DNA of 64,000 bases from the NCBI RefSeq assembly GCF_000519185.1, contig NZ_JAFA01000001.1:186001-250000 (forward strand), given 5' to 3'. The translations under genes were made by a program, and so were the position numbers. Below the pieces are notes generated by a model that worked only from the letters and a program-made list of their open reading frames with translations, searched no databases and had not been told where the DNA came from. This document shows positions 11,128-19,309 of this stretch, one piece after another; position 1 is the stretch's first letter, and each line of letters starts with the position of its first letter. This DNA comes from Paraburkholderia nodosa DSM 21604. GTDB lineage: Bacteria; Pseudomonadota; Gammaproteobacteria; Burkholderiales; Burkholderiaceae.

Positions 11128-12795
11128 GTGTTTTGCTATCAATGTGAACAGACCGACCGCACCCAGGCCACACCGGGGTGCGCCTCGGCCAAGGGCAACT
11201 GCGGCAAGGACGCCACGACTGCGGATCTGCAGGACCTGCTGATCTACGCGGCCAAGGGCATCGCACAGTATGGCGCGCTCGCGCGCGGCCTCGGCAGCCC
11301 CGATCGCGAAGCCGACCGCTTCATGCTCTACGCGCTGTTCACAACGCTGACCAACGTCAATTTCAACGCCAGCCGTTTTGTGGCAATGCTGCGCGAGGCC
11401 GCGCAACACCGCGACCGCGTGAAGTCGACGTACGAGGCGCTCGCGCTCGCGCAAGGCGTTGCCGCTGCGCAGCCGGGCGGCGCTGCGCTCTGGCAACCGG
11501 GCAACGATCTCGCCGAACTGCAGGCGCAGGCCGCGCTCGTCGGCATCAGGGCCGGACTCCCGAAGGTGGGCGAGGATGTCGTGGGCTTGCGCGCCCTCGT
11601 GCTCTACGGTCTCAAAGGCGTGTGTGCTTACGCCCATCACGCGCGCGTGCTCGGTTACGAGAGCGAAGAGGTCTACGCGGGCGTGGAGGCGGCGCTTGTG
11701 TTTCTCGCGAGCGAACCCACGCAGGCCGGCGATATCCTCGAACATGCGCTCGCGCTCGGCAACCTGAACCTCAAGGTGATGGAACTGCTCGATGCGGCGA
11801 ACACGGGTCGCTTCGGCATGCCCGAACCCACTGCCGTGCGCGTGACGCCGGCGGCGGGTAAAGCCGTGCTGGTTTCGGGCCACGATCTCGGCGATCTGGA
11901 GGCGCTGCTCGAAGCCACCCAGGGCACCGGCGTGCAGATCTACACGCACGGCGAGATGCTGCCCGCGCATGCCTACCCGAAGCTCAAGGCGTATCCGCAT
12001 CTGGCCGGCAACTACGGCGGCGCATGGCAGGACCAGCAATCGGACTTCGCGAACTTCCCCGGCCCGATCCTGATGACCTCCAACTGCCTGATCGAGCCGC
12101 TGCCGCAGTACCGTCAGCGCATCTTCACGACGGGGCCGGTCGGTTGGGCCGGCGTGCGCCATCTCGAGCATCACGCGTTCGCACCCGTCGTGCAGGCTGC
12201 GCTCGCGCTGCCGGGCTTCCGCGAAACGGCGCCGGAGGAAACCATCACCATCGGCTTTGCGCGCAACACGGTGCTCGGCTTGGCCGACAAGGTGATCGAC
12301 GCGGTGAAGGCCGGCCAGATCCGCCACTTCTTCCTGATCGGCGGCTGCGACGGCGCTGCGCCCGGCCGCAACTACTACACCGAGTTCGCCCAGGGCGCGC
12401 CCGACGACACCGTCGTCATGACGCTCGGCTGCAACAAGTACCGCTTCAACCGCCACGGGTTCGGCGACATCGGCGGCATTCCGCGCCTGCTCGATCTGGG
12501 CCAGTGCAACGACAGCTACTCGGCGATCCAGATCGCCATCGCGCTCTCGAAGGCCTTCGACTGCGGTGTGAACGATCTGCCGCTCACGCTCGTGGTGTCG
12601 TGGTTCGAGCAGAAGGCCGCCGCGGTGCTGCTCACGCTGCTCGCGCTCGGCCTGCGCAACATCCATCTCGGACCGACGTTGCCCGCCTTCCTCACGCCGA
12701 ACGTCCTCGACATTCTCGTCAAGCAGTTCGGCATCTCGCCGATCGGCGAGGCGCAAGCGGACCTCGCCGCGGCCCTCTCGCGCAAGGCCGCTTGA
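11128..12795 (+). CDS. hcp: Hydroxylamine reductase / hybrid cluster protein
   Basis: This 555-aa Hcp carries a unique Fe-S-O hybrid cluster; in E. coli it is best supported as a high-affinity NO reductase and protein S-nitrosylase, and in vitro as a hydroxylamine reductase. N-terminal cysteines C3, C6, C18 and C25 (spacing C-X2-C-X11-C-X6-C) mark the class II form with a 2Fe-2S cluster. Hybrid-cluster ligand segments are present: [29 protein letters not shown] and GQCNDSYS. The start is GTG 11128 after AAGGAAAAGGAG. The reductase gene follows 17 bases after the stop, so the two form an operon behind an NsrR-like site. Confidence 0.97.
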   Translation: MFCYQCEQTDRTQATPGCASAKGNCGKDATTADLQDLLIYAAKGIAQYGALARGLGSPDREADRFMLYALFTTLTNVNFNASRFVAMLREAAQHRDRVKSTYEALALAQGVAAAQPGGAALWQPGNDLAELQAQAALVGIRAGLPKVGEDVVGLRALVLYGLKGVCAYAHHARVLGYESEEVYAGVEAALVFLASEPTQAGDILEHALALGNLNLKVMELLDAANTGRFGMPEPTAVRVTPAAGKAVLVSGHDLGDLEALLEATQGTGVQIYTHGEMLPAHAYPKLKAYPHLAGNYGGAWQDQQSDFANFPGPILMTSNCLIEPLPQYRQRIFTTGPVGWAGVRHLEHHAFAPVVQAALALPGFRETAPEETITIGFARNTVLGLADKVIDAVKAGQIRHFFLIGGCDGAAPGRNYYTEFAQGAPDDTVVMTLGCNKYRFNRHGFGDIGGIPRLLDLGQCNDSYSAIQIAIALSKAFDCGVNDLPLTLVVSWFEQKAAAVLLTLLALGLRNIHLGPTLPAFLTPNVLDILVKQFGISPIGEAQADLAAALSRKAA

Positions 12796-12812
12796 GCGCG
12801 GGTGAAAACGTC

Positions 12813-13835
12813 ATGAGTTATCAAATCGAGCTCACCACGCGCGACGGCCAGGCGTTCGGCTTCGCGTGCGAGCCGGGGCAGGACGTGCTGAGCGCGGCGG
12901 CGGCGGCGGATATCACGTTGCCCTCGCAGTGCCGGCGCGGCAGCTGCGGCGCGTGCCACGCCACCGTGACCGAAGGGGCGTACACGCTCGGCGACCACAG
13001 TGCGGACGCGTTGCCGTCCGGCGATCCGCAGGTGGTTCTGCTGTGCCGCACGAGACCTTCGGCGGACTTGCGCGTCGCCGCGCCGTACGACGGCACGAAG
13101 GTGCTGCTGCAGCCGGTTGCCGCGCGCACGGCGCGCATCGCCGCGCTGGAAACGATCGCCGACGACACGCGCCGTCTCGAACTGCTGCTCGATGCCGACG
13201 ACACGAGCGGCAGCGCCGCCGAGTTCGAGGCGGGCCAGTTCGCGGAGCTTGAGTTGCCGGAAGGCGATGTGAAGCGCCCGTTCTCGCTTTCCAACACGAG
13301 CAACTGGGAAGGGCGCCTCGAATTCCTCATCCGCCTGCGGCCGCAAGGCGAGTTTTCGGCGTATCTGCGCGAGCGGGCGCAGCCGGGCGACGTGCTCACC
13401 GTTCACGGCCCGCAGGGCGGCTTCGGTTTGATCGCCGACAGTCTGCGCCCGCGCTGGTTCGTGGCGGGCGGCACGGGTCTCGCGCCCGTGCTCTCGATGC
13501 TGCGCCGCATGGCCGAATTCGGGGAAATGAACGACGCGCGGCTCTTTTACGGCGTAAATCGCGAGAGCGAGCTTTTCCTGCTCGACGAACTGGACGCGCT
13601 TCGGGCGGCGCTGCCGCAACTGCACGTCGAGCTTTGCGTGCGCGAAGCGGGTGATGGCTGGCAAGGCTCGCACAGCACTCCCGTCGACGCGCTCGCCGCC
13701 GCGCTCGCTGAGGGTGGCGCGGCGCCCGACCTCTATGTTTGCGGCCCGCCCGCGATGGTGGGCGCCGCGCAGGCGGTGGCGGCGCGCGCGCGCGTGCCGT
13801 CCACGCAGTTCGTCAGCGAGCGCTTCACGGTCTGA
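12813..13835 (+). CDS. hcr: Hcp partner reductase: ferredoxin–FAD–NAD(P)H oxidoreductase
   Basis: This 340-aa single-chain reductase should feed electrons from NAD(P)H to Hcp. An N-terminal plant-type 2Fe-2S domain has C40, C45, C48 and C78 (CRRGSCGAC…LLCRT). It is followed by an FAD-binding barrel (RPFSLSN, ~155–161) and a nucleotide-binding domain (VAGGTGLAPVLSML, ~213; YVCGPPAMV near the end). The ferredoxin domain is at the N-terminus, as in phenol hydroxylase and benzoate dioxygenase reductases, whereas E. coli Hcr carries it at the C-terminus. The name is therefore by role and position, not orthology. It is directly downstream of hcp and ends at a clear terminator. Confidence 0.87.
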   Translation: MSYQIELTTRDGQAFGFACEPGQDVLSAAAAADITLPSQCRRGSCGACHATVTEGAYTLGDHSADALPSGDPQVVLLCRTRPSADLRVAAPYDGTKVLLQPVAARTARIAALETIADDTRRLELLLDADDTSGSAAEFEAGQFAELELPEGDVKRPFSLSNTSNWEGRLEFLIRLRPQGEFSAYLRERAQPGDVLTVHGPQGGFGLIADSLRPRWFVAGGTGLAPVLSMLRRMAEFGEMNDARLFYGVNRESELFLLDELDALRAALPQLHVELCVREAGDGWQGSHSTPVDALAAALAEGGAAPDLYVCGPPAMVGAAQAVAARARVPSTQFVSERFTV

Positions 13836-13875
13836 GTAGCAATGCAGTGTGTAGTGTTTCTTCGTGTCTGATTGA

Positions 13876-13901
13876 CCTCGCCTTCGGGCGGGGTTTTTTT
13901 T
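13876..13901 (+). terminator. Rho-independent terminator after the hcp operon
   Basis: Stem CCTCGCC / GGCGGGG (one G-T pair) closes a TTCG tetraloop and is followed by eight T residues. Confidence 0.93.
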
Positions 13902-13953
13902 CGCGCATCGGGCGGCCAGGCACGGCAACTCTCTCAGCGATCAATTCAAGCGA

Positions 13954-13978
13954 TTGACATTCAGTCATTAACTGTCAA
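13954..13978. promoter_or_regulatory. Inverted repeat TTGACA-N13-TGTCAA at the start of the YheO-type gene
   Basis: Perfect 6-base arms, extended by further AT matches, end one base before the ATG at 13980. The left arm is also an ideal -35 hexamer. It may be the binding site of the regulator itself, placed so that binding would block its own expression. No ribosome site is visible before the ATG. Confidence 0.45.
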
Positions 13979-13979
13979 A

Positions 13980-14660
13980 ATGTCCAACATCATGATGCCC
14001 ACCCGCAAAACCCGTTCCGGCCAATCCACTGACGAAAACGCGCTGCTCCTGCGCGAAGGCGGGAAGATCGTCGCGGCGCTCGGCCAGACGCTCGCGCCGC
14101 TCGTCGAGGTGGTGCTGCACGACCTCACGCGGCCCGAGCACTCCGTCGTGGCGATCGCGAACAATTTGTCAGGACGGCAGGTTGGCGACGCCGCCACCGA
14201 AATGGGTCTCGCGCGCATCACCGACTCCGGCTTTCCCGAAGTCGTGGCCAACTATCCGAACCGTTTTCCCGACGGGCGTCCGGCCAAAAGCACATCCATC
14301 GGCCTCAAGAACAGCGCGGGCGAGTATGTCGCGGCCCTCTGCCTGAACATGGATGTGTCGCTGATCGGCGCGGTGACGGCGGGCCTCGGCCAGCTGATCC
14401 AGACCAGCGCGGCTGCGCCTGTCGCCGAAACGCTCGCGCCGCGCGGCGTGGGCTGCGTGCGCGAGGCGCTCGAACGATTCGCCGCCACGCGCAACACCAC
14501 GCCCATCGGCATGACGCTCGCGCAGCGCCGTGAGGCCGTGCGCGAACTCGCGGCAAACGGAATGCTGAACCTGCGTCATGCGCTCGCCGACGTGGCCACC
14601 ACGCTCGGCGTGGCGCGCTCGACCGTCTACACCTACCTGCCAGCCGAAGAACGACCATGA
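13980..14660 (+). CDS. YheO/DauR-type transcriptional regulator (PAS-like + HTH)
   Basis: This 226-aa cytoplasmic regulator has a YheO-like PAS domain (~20–135; VEVVLHDLTRPEHSVVAIAN near the beginning) and a C-terminal HTH_22 domain ending ANGMLNLRHALADVATTLGV, then ARSTVYTYL. The relative DauR controls D-arginine catabolism. Here the gene is coupled by an ATGA overlap to a PLP dehydratase, so it is likely a local regulator of 3-hydroxyaspartate or related amino-acid breakdown. Starts at 13992 or 13995 are alternatives, since no Shine-Dalgarno precedes 13980. Confidence 0.85.
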   Translation: MSNIMMPTRKTRSGQSTDENALLLREGGKIVAALGQTLAPLVEVVLHDLTRPEHSVVAIANNLSGRQVGDAATEMGLARITDSGFPEVVANYPNRFPDGRPAKSTSIGLKNSAGEYVAALCLNMDVSLIGAVTAGLGQLIQTSAAAPVAETLAPRGVGCVREALERFAATRNTTPIGMTLAQRREAVRELAANGMLNLRHALADVATTLGVARSTVYTYLPAEERP

Positions 14661-15628
14661 GCACTCTGCCTATTACCTTCGAAGACGTCGCCGCCGCCCA
14701 CGAACGCCTGCGTGGCGTCGCGCACCGCACGCCGGTTCTGACTTCGCGTACCGCGAACGAACGCACAGGCGCGCAGCTTTTCTTCAAATGCGAGAACCTG
14801 CAGCGCATGGGCGCGTTCAAGTTCCGCGGCGCCTATAACGCGATCGCGCAGTTCACGCCGGAGCAGAAGGCGGGCGGCGTGATCACGTTTTCGTCGGGCA
14901 ACCACGCGCAGGCGATCGCGCTGTCGGCGCGTCTGCTCGGCGTGAAGGCCGTGATCGTCATGCCGCACGACGCGCCCGCCGTGAAGGTGGAAGCCACGCG
15001 CGGCTATGGCGGCGAGGTCGTCTTTTACGATCGCTATACCGAGGACCGCGAGGCGCTCGGCAAACGGCTTGCGGCCGAGCGCGGCCTCACGCTCATTCCG
15101 CCGTACGACCACGCGCACGTGATGGCCGGACAGGGAACCGCCGCCAAGGAGTTGTTCGAGGAAACGGGCGAGCTCGACCTGCTGCTCACGCCGCTTGGCG
15201 GCGGCGGGCTGCTCTCGGGCTGTGCGACTGCCGCGCATGCACTCTCTTCCGCGTGCACGGTGATCGGCGTCGAGCCCGAGGCCGGCAACGACGGTCAGCG
15301 CAGCCTGCGCACGGGTGAGATCGTCCACATTGACACGCCGAAAACCCTTGCCGACGGCGCGCAAACCCAGCATCTCGGCAACCTGACCTTCGCGGTGATT
15401 CGCGAGCGCGTGAGCGAGATCGTCACGGTGAGCGACGCGGAACTCGTCGATACGATGAAGTTCTTCGCGAGCCGCATGAAGCTCGTGGTCGAACCCACCG
15501 GCTGCCTCGCGGCGGCGGCCGTGCTGCACGGCAAGGTGGACGTGCGCGGCAAGCGCGTGGGCGTGCTCATCTCCGGGGGCAACGTCGATCTGCTGCGCTT
15601 TGCCGAGCTGGTTCAGGCCGCCGGCTAA
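14657..15628 (+). CDS. PLP-dependent threo-3-hydroxyaspartate ammonia-lyase / threonine dehydratase-like
   Basis: This 323-aa enzyme of the fold-type II PLP family has the short, catalytic-domain-only form typical of hydroxyaspartate dehydratases, serine racemases and catabolic threonine dehydratases. The PLP lysine is K55 in MGAFKFRGAYNA. The phosphate-binding glycine loop is LGGGGLLSG, and SSGNHAQAIALSA is the substrate loop. Such enzymes eliminate ammonia from hydroxy-amino acids. The hydroxyaspartate assignment rests on length and on the adjoining YheO-type regulator; L-threonine or serine remain possible substrates. The start ATG overlaps the regulator stop. Confidence 0.82.
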   Translation: MSTLPITFEDVAAAHERLRGVAHRTPVLTSRTANERTGAQLFFKCENLQRMGAFKFRGAYNAIAQFTPEQKAGGVITFSSGNHAQAIALSARLLGVKAVIVMPHDAPAVKVEATRGYGGEVVFYDRYTEDREALGKRLAAERGLTLIPPYDHAHVMAGQGTAAKELFEETGELDLLLTPLGGGGLLSGCATAAHALSSACTVIGVEPEAGNDGQRSLRTGEIVHIDTPKTLADGAQTQHLGNLTFAVIRERVSEIVTVSDAELVDTMKFFASRMKLVVEPTGCLAAAAVLHGKVDVRGKRVGVLISGGNVDLLRFAELVQAAG

Positions 15629-15634
15629 AGCGCC

Positions 15635-16510
15635 TCAAACGAGCAGTTCCGCGAGCGCCGCGCGCGCGTTCGTCACGTGCGCGGACTCGCCTGGCCGGCC
15701 CGGCAGCAGATGAAATTCGGCCGCAGGCAGAGCGGGCAAGCCGAATGAGGTCGGGCAGGGCATCAGTCCTTCGCCGATCGACGACTCGTTCAGACACGAG
15801 ATCCCCAGCCCCGCCTTGAGCGCGAGCTGCAGCCCGGCCACGCCCGAAGCCGAATGCGAAATCAGGTAAGGCATGCGCGCTTCGTCGAGCAACCTCACGA
15901 CGCGGCGCTGCAACTGGCAGGTCGCCGGCAGCAGCACGAGGGGCCAGGGCGGGGTGAGCGCGGGCCGCTCGCGCAGCGTTTGCGTCGCGCCGACCCACAC
16001 CAGTTTTTCGCGCCGTATCGACGTGCTCTTGTGCGTGCCGCGGCCTTCCTCCATCAGCCGCAGCGACAAGCCGATGTCGTAGGCGTTATCGTCGGCGCTG
16101 TTGTCGATCACGGCGCTCGGCAGCACGGTCACGTGCAGACGCAGGCGCGGATGCTGGTTCGCGAAGCGCCGGATGATTTCGGCGACGTCGTGCGGCCGGT
16201 AATAGTCCGTGATCGCAATGCGCACTTCGCCGTCGAGCGTGCGGCCGAGCATGTCGTCGAAGGCGGCGTCGCAAAGCGCGACGATGCGGCGCGCATGGTC
16301 GAGCAGCTTCGCGCCCGCGGGCGTGGCGGTCATGCCCTGCTTGCTGCGCACGAAAAGCGGCTGGCCGACGCGCTCCTCGAGCTTCTTGAGCTGCTCGCTC
16401 ACCGACGACTGCGAGAGGAACACCCGCTCCGCACCCGCGGAGACACTGCCCGCCTCTGTCACGGCGATAAACGTGCGCAGCTGCGCGAGATCGAAACCGC
16501 GTGCATTCAT
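15635..16510 (-). CDS. LysR-family transcriptional regulator
   Basis: This 291-aa regulator has an N-terminal winged HTH (~7–66: LAQLRTFIAVTEAGSVSAGA, then SQSSVSEQLKKLEERVGQPL) and a LysR substrate-binding domain (~93–290). It converges on the dehydratase gene with six bases between the stops and is divergent from an MFS gene across a 138-base intergenic region carrying a perfect palindrome. It most likely controls that MFS gene and itself. The inducer is not predictable. Confidence 0.9.
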   Translation of the reverse strand: MNARGFDLAQLRTFIAVTEAGSVSAGAERVFLSQSSVSEQLKKLEERVGQPLFVRSKQGMTATPAGAKLLDHARRIVALCDAAFDDMLGRTLDGEVRIAITDYYRPHDVAEIIRRFANQHPRLRLHVTVLPSAVIDNSADDNAYDIGLSLRLMEEGRGTHKSTSIRREKLVWVGATQTLRERPALTPPWPLVLLPATCQLQRRVVRLLDEARMPYLISHSASGVAGLQLALKAGLGISCLNESSIGEGLMPCPTSFGLPALPAAEFHLLPGRPGESAHVTNARAALAELLV

Positions 16511-16550
16511 TGATTCAGCTTGATCCGGTGCGCTTCATGCAATTTCATGA

Positions 16551-16565
16551 TTCGGAAATTCCGAA
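16551..16565. promoter_or_regulatory. Palindrome TTCGGAA-A-TTCCGAA between lysR and MFS gene
   Basis: This 15-bp perfect inverted repeat sits 41 bases upstream of the LysR start and 83 bases before the MFS start. A related half-site (GGAATTTCC) follows at about 16576–16584. LysR proteins usually bind a dyad with a T-N11-A core in exactly this kind of divergent region. The site is seen; its use is inferred. Confidence 0.5.
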
Positions 16566-16648
16566 CATACGAATTGGAATTTCCCGCTTTTCCGATAGAT
16601 GTTGCGCCTCTACGATGCCCTCAGTCAACCGCTTTTCTGGAGCTCATC

Positions 16649-17971
16649 ATGGGACGCAGTACGACGCGGGGCGCGGCACACCGCTGGAAAGTGCTTGCGG
16701 TGGGCGTGGCGGCCAACGCCAGTTTTGCGGCAGCGCTCGGCGGCATTCCCGCAACGGGCGTGTTGATCCGCTCGGATTACCGCATCGGCACGGGCGAACT
16801 GGGCGTCGTGCTCGGCATGCTGGGACTTGGCATCGTGCTGAGCGAGCTTCCCTGGGGCCTCCTGACGGATCGCTGGGGCGACCGGCGCGTGCTGCTCACG
16901 GGGCTCTCCACCACAGCGCTCGCTCTCGTTGCGATGGCGCTCTGGGGCGCACCGGCGGGCGCGCACACGCCCAGCGCGACGACGCTCGCGGTTGGCCTGC
17001 TCGCGCTCGGCCTGCTTGGGGGAAGCGTGAACGGCTCGAGCGGGCGCGCGGTGATGGCGTGGTTCGCCAGCCACGAGCGCGGCCTTGCGATGAGCATCCG
17101 GCAAACCGCCGTGCCGGCCGGCGGCGGCCTTGGCGCACTCGTGCTGCCCGCGCTCGCCGAGCATGTAGGATTCGCGGCCGTGTACGGTGCACTCGCTGCG
17201 ATGTGCGTGGTCTCCACCGTGCTCACGATCGTCTGGTTGCACGAACCCGCGCACGAACAGGACGCCGCGCATGCCCCTCTTGTCGCTCACGAAGCGCTCG
17301 CGCAGGCACACCGCGCCGTCTCGCCGCTGCGCAGCGTCACCGTGTGGCGCATGGTGACGGGCATTGGCGTGCTGTGCATTCCGCAAGTGGCCGTGCTCTC
17401 GTTCGCGAGCATTTTCCTGCATGACGTCGGCCATGCGGGTACGGCGGCAGTCAGCGCGACGCTTGCGGCGGTGCAGGGCGGCGCGGCCTTCATGCGTGTG
17501 TACGGCGGGCGTTGGACAGACCGGCACGGCGACCGGCGCATCTGGCTGCGCGGTTGCGCGGCGCTCACCGTCGCGCTGTTCGTTGTGCTTGCCGCGTTGA
17601 CGGCTTTTGCCTCGCCAGCGCATCGCGCAAGCGCAGCGTTCGTCACGCTACTCGCCGCGGTAATCGTGCTTGGCGGTATCGCCGCTTCCGCCTGGCACGG
17701 CGTTGCCTTCACGGAACTCGCGACGCTCGCGGGCAACGGTCGGGTGGGAACTGCACTCGCCATGGGCAACACCGGCGCATTCGTTGCGTTCTTCGTCGCG
17801 CCTTCGGCGATCCCCCTGCTGTTGTCGTGGTTCGGGTGGCCGGCGGTGTGGGCGGCGGCCGCGCTTTGCGCCGCGCTGGCATGGCCCGCATTCGCGGCGC
17901 CGCGCGAGCGCAGCGACGCCGGGCGCACCGGCGGGAGTCGACAACGCGCTCGCGCGCGTGTCACGGCTTGA
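16649..17971 (+). CDS. MFS transporter (CynX/NimT-like)
   Basis: This 440-aa protein has about 12 membrane helices and an MFS loop motif (GLLTDRWGDRRVLLTGLS). ATG 16649 follows CTGGAGCTCATC; the longer frame to 16520 runs through the regulatory region. The overall pattern resembles the CynX/NimT group of exporters or anion carriers, but the substrate is unknown. The C-terminus is basic and unstructured (~420–440), and its stop abuts a decayed response-regulator remnant, so the native tail may have been altered by the deletion that created that junction. Confidence 0.82.
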   Translation: MGRSTTRGAAHRWKVLAVGVAANASFAAALGGIPATGVLIRSDYRIGTGELGVVLGMLGLGIVLSELPWGLLTDRWGDRRVLLTGLSTTALALVAMALWGAPAGAHTPSATTLAVGLLALGLLGGSVNGSSGRAVMAWFASHERGLAMSIRQTAVPAGGGLGALVLPALAEHVGFAAVYGALAAMCVVSTVLTIVWLHEPAHEQDAAHAPLVAHEALAQAHRAVSPLRSVTVWRMVTGIGVLCIPQVAVLSFASIFLHDVGHAGTAAVSATLAAVQGGAAFMRVYGGRWTDRHGDRRIWLRGCAALTVALFVVLAALTAFASPAHRASAAFVTLLAAVIVLGGIAASAWHGVAFTELATLAGNGRVGTALAMGNTGAFVAFFVAPSAIPLLLSWFGWPAVWAAAALCAALAWPAFAAPRERSDAGRTGGSRQRARARVTA

Positions 17972-18535
17972 CAGTGTGCGGCGCATCGCGCGCTCGATCT
18001 CGTTCTGATGGACCTCTACATGGTGTTTCCCGGCGAGTCGGACGGACCAGAGGCCATCCGCGCCTTTCGCGGCGGGTTCCCGCAAAGGCGCTGGTCGTGG
18101 TCACCATGGAAAGCGAGGCCTCCGTGCTGCGCAACACCGTCGAGATGGAGGTGGATGCGATGCTCAGCACGCGTGACCGTATCGACCTGATCCCGGTTGC
18201 GATCATGTCGGCGATGGCGCCCGAGCGATACGTCGGGCCGGTCGTGCCCGACCTGCTCACGGAAGCGGCGCACGTCGAGCGGCGTGAAGAGGTGCACCGC
18301 ATTCTCGCGCGAAGAAAATTCGAGGTGAACACGCCCGATGCAACGGGACTCGGTGTGACGGAAATCGCAAGTCTGCTTGGGGCGCAGCGTCAAGACGACC
18401 AGCACAGCGCGCAAAAGTGCGCGGCGATGAAGAAGCTCGTGCTCAGCAACGATGTCGAGCTCGATCGCTTAGCGGTCGAATGCGGCGTGACGCAGGCGAG
18501 CAAACCTGAGCGGTTCTTCGCACGCGAGGTCTCGC
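17972..18535 (+). pseudogene. Response regulator remnant A (RcsB/BvgA-like), N-terminus missing, frameshifted
   Basis: In one frame (~17984–18082) the translation contains DLVLMDLYM, then PGESDGPEAIRAFRGGFP, the phospho-Asp region of a receiver. It then shifts to the next frame (~18075–18520), which gives AKALVVVTMESEASVLR, RDRIDLIPVAIMSAM and RERYVGP-like text (seen as PERYVGPVV). After these comes a LuxR-type HTH (GLGVTEIASLLG…AQKCAAMKKLVLSNDVELDR). Inside the HTH, the expected RSVKTTS reads correctly only in another frame, showing two small compensating indels. The first ~50 receiver residues are absent. It is a relic, not a working gene. Confidence 0.75.
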
Positions 18536-18735
18536 ATGCACACTATCCGCGTCGGTCGAGAAGACGCGCTTCGCACGGGCAAGCCGCTTCGGGTGATCAT
18601 TGCCGCCGACCACGCGTGCATCCGGCCCGGCGCGGCCAACCGGCTGCTCGTAACAGAACGAGCCCTCCTCGTCGGCGAAGCCGGCAAGACGCTCGTGCTT
18701 GCCACGCAGCTTGATATGACCGACTGCGACGACAC
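18536..18735 (+). pseudogene. Response regulator remnant B: first half of a receiver domain
   Basis: From ATG 18536 the frame reads MHTIRVGREDALRTGKPLRV, IIAADHACIRPG…, then LVGEAGKTLVLATQLDMTDC. This is the beginning of an RcsB-like receiver (normally …VIIADDHACIR…VVGEA…). One acidic-pocket residue is replaced by Ala, and similarity ends where the phospho-acceptor loop should follow. It lies directly after remnant A. The two are either halves of adjacent genes that lost their middle, or a single gene rearranged. Confidence 0.65.
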
Positions 18736-18770
18736 TTGCGGCGCCGGATCGCGAGCCGCAATGCGCTGTC

Positions 18771-19034
18771 GGACGCGGTCTCATCCTTGCTGCGGACGAC
18801 CACCCAGTGAGTCAGGAGCTTATGCGCTTTCGACTCGCGTTGATCGGGTTCATGTACGACGTTGACGACGACGGTGCAGAGGCGCTCGAAGCGCTGGCCG
18901 AATACGAATACGGCCTGCCTGATGACCGGTTGCCATATGCCGAACGGAATGACATCACCGGCTTGCCGGTGCTGTGGGCGTGCTGCAGTACCCTGCGTTG
19001 CTCGCCGGGCTCGAGACGTTTCGAGGTCACATGA
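18771..19034 (+). pseudogene. Receiver-domain remnant of a hybrid sensor kinase (EvgS/BvgS type), frameshifted
   Basis: One frame reads GLILAADDHPVSQELMRFRL, then ALIGFMYDVDDDGAEALEAL and AEYEY, a classic hybrid-kinase receiver opening. At the phospho-acceptor loop the correct text (ACLMTGCHMPNGM, where LMTDCHMPN is expected) appears only in another frame, before the first resumes (ITGLPVLWA). The acceptor Asp is changed to Gly. A short apparent gene can be drawn from ATG 18822 (AGGAG upstream, 70 aa), but it is best read as part of this relic. Confidence 0.68.
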
Positions 19035-19056
19035 ACAGTCACATTGCCGGGCAACT

Positions 19057-19137
19057 GCGTGAGGAGGGTTATGCGCTCATCCGCACTTGTCAGGCGATGC
19101 TGGTCGGAATCGAGCAGCAGGCGCCGCTGCTCGCTTG
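19057..19137 (+). other. Short open stretch downstream of the receiver remnant, unrecognised
   Basis: The frame through HIAGQLREEGYALIRTCQAM and LVGIEQQAPLLA to TGA at about 19135–19137 is helical and might be a piece of the histidine-phosphotransfer end of the same kinase, but no motif proves this. I see no start signal of its own. Confidence 0.25.
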
Positions 19138-19194
19138 AATGATGTACATCAGGAAATCGACGGGCGCAGGGGGATAGAGGGCAAAAAGCGGGCG

Positions 19195-19220
19195 AAAAAA
19201 AACGCGGCCGAAGCCGCGTT
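19195..19220 (-). terminator. Rho-independent terminator on the minus strand
   Basis: Read on the minus strand, AACGCGGC-TTCG-GCCGCGTT is a perfect 8-bp stem on a TTCG loop followed by eight T residues in all. It points away from the LysR remnant at 19310–19510 and is evidently what is left of that gene's 3' end. Confidence 0.85.
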
Positions 19221-19309
19221 CAAGCTTGGAGACCCTTCGATGAAGAGTCACTTCTCGCAGTTGGTAGCTTAGTCGCCGTGGGACGAGAAATCGAGATAAT
19301 TTCAATCAA

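Noticed and set aside
18822..19034. Independent 70-aa gene with an AGGAG ribosome site
   Set aside because: The frame extends upstream without a break into receiver-domain text (LAADDHPV), and the acceptor loop is found in another frame, so it is better explained as part of a frameshifted receiver remnant.
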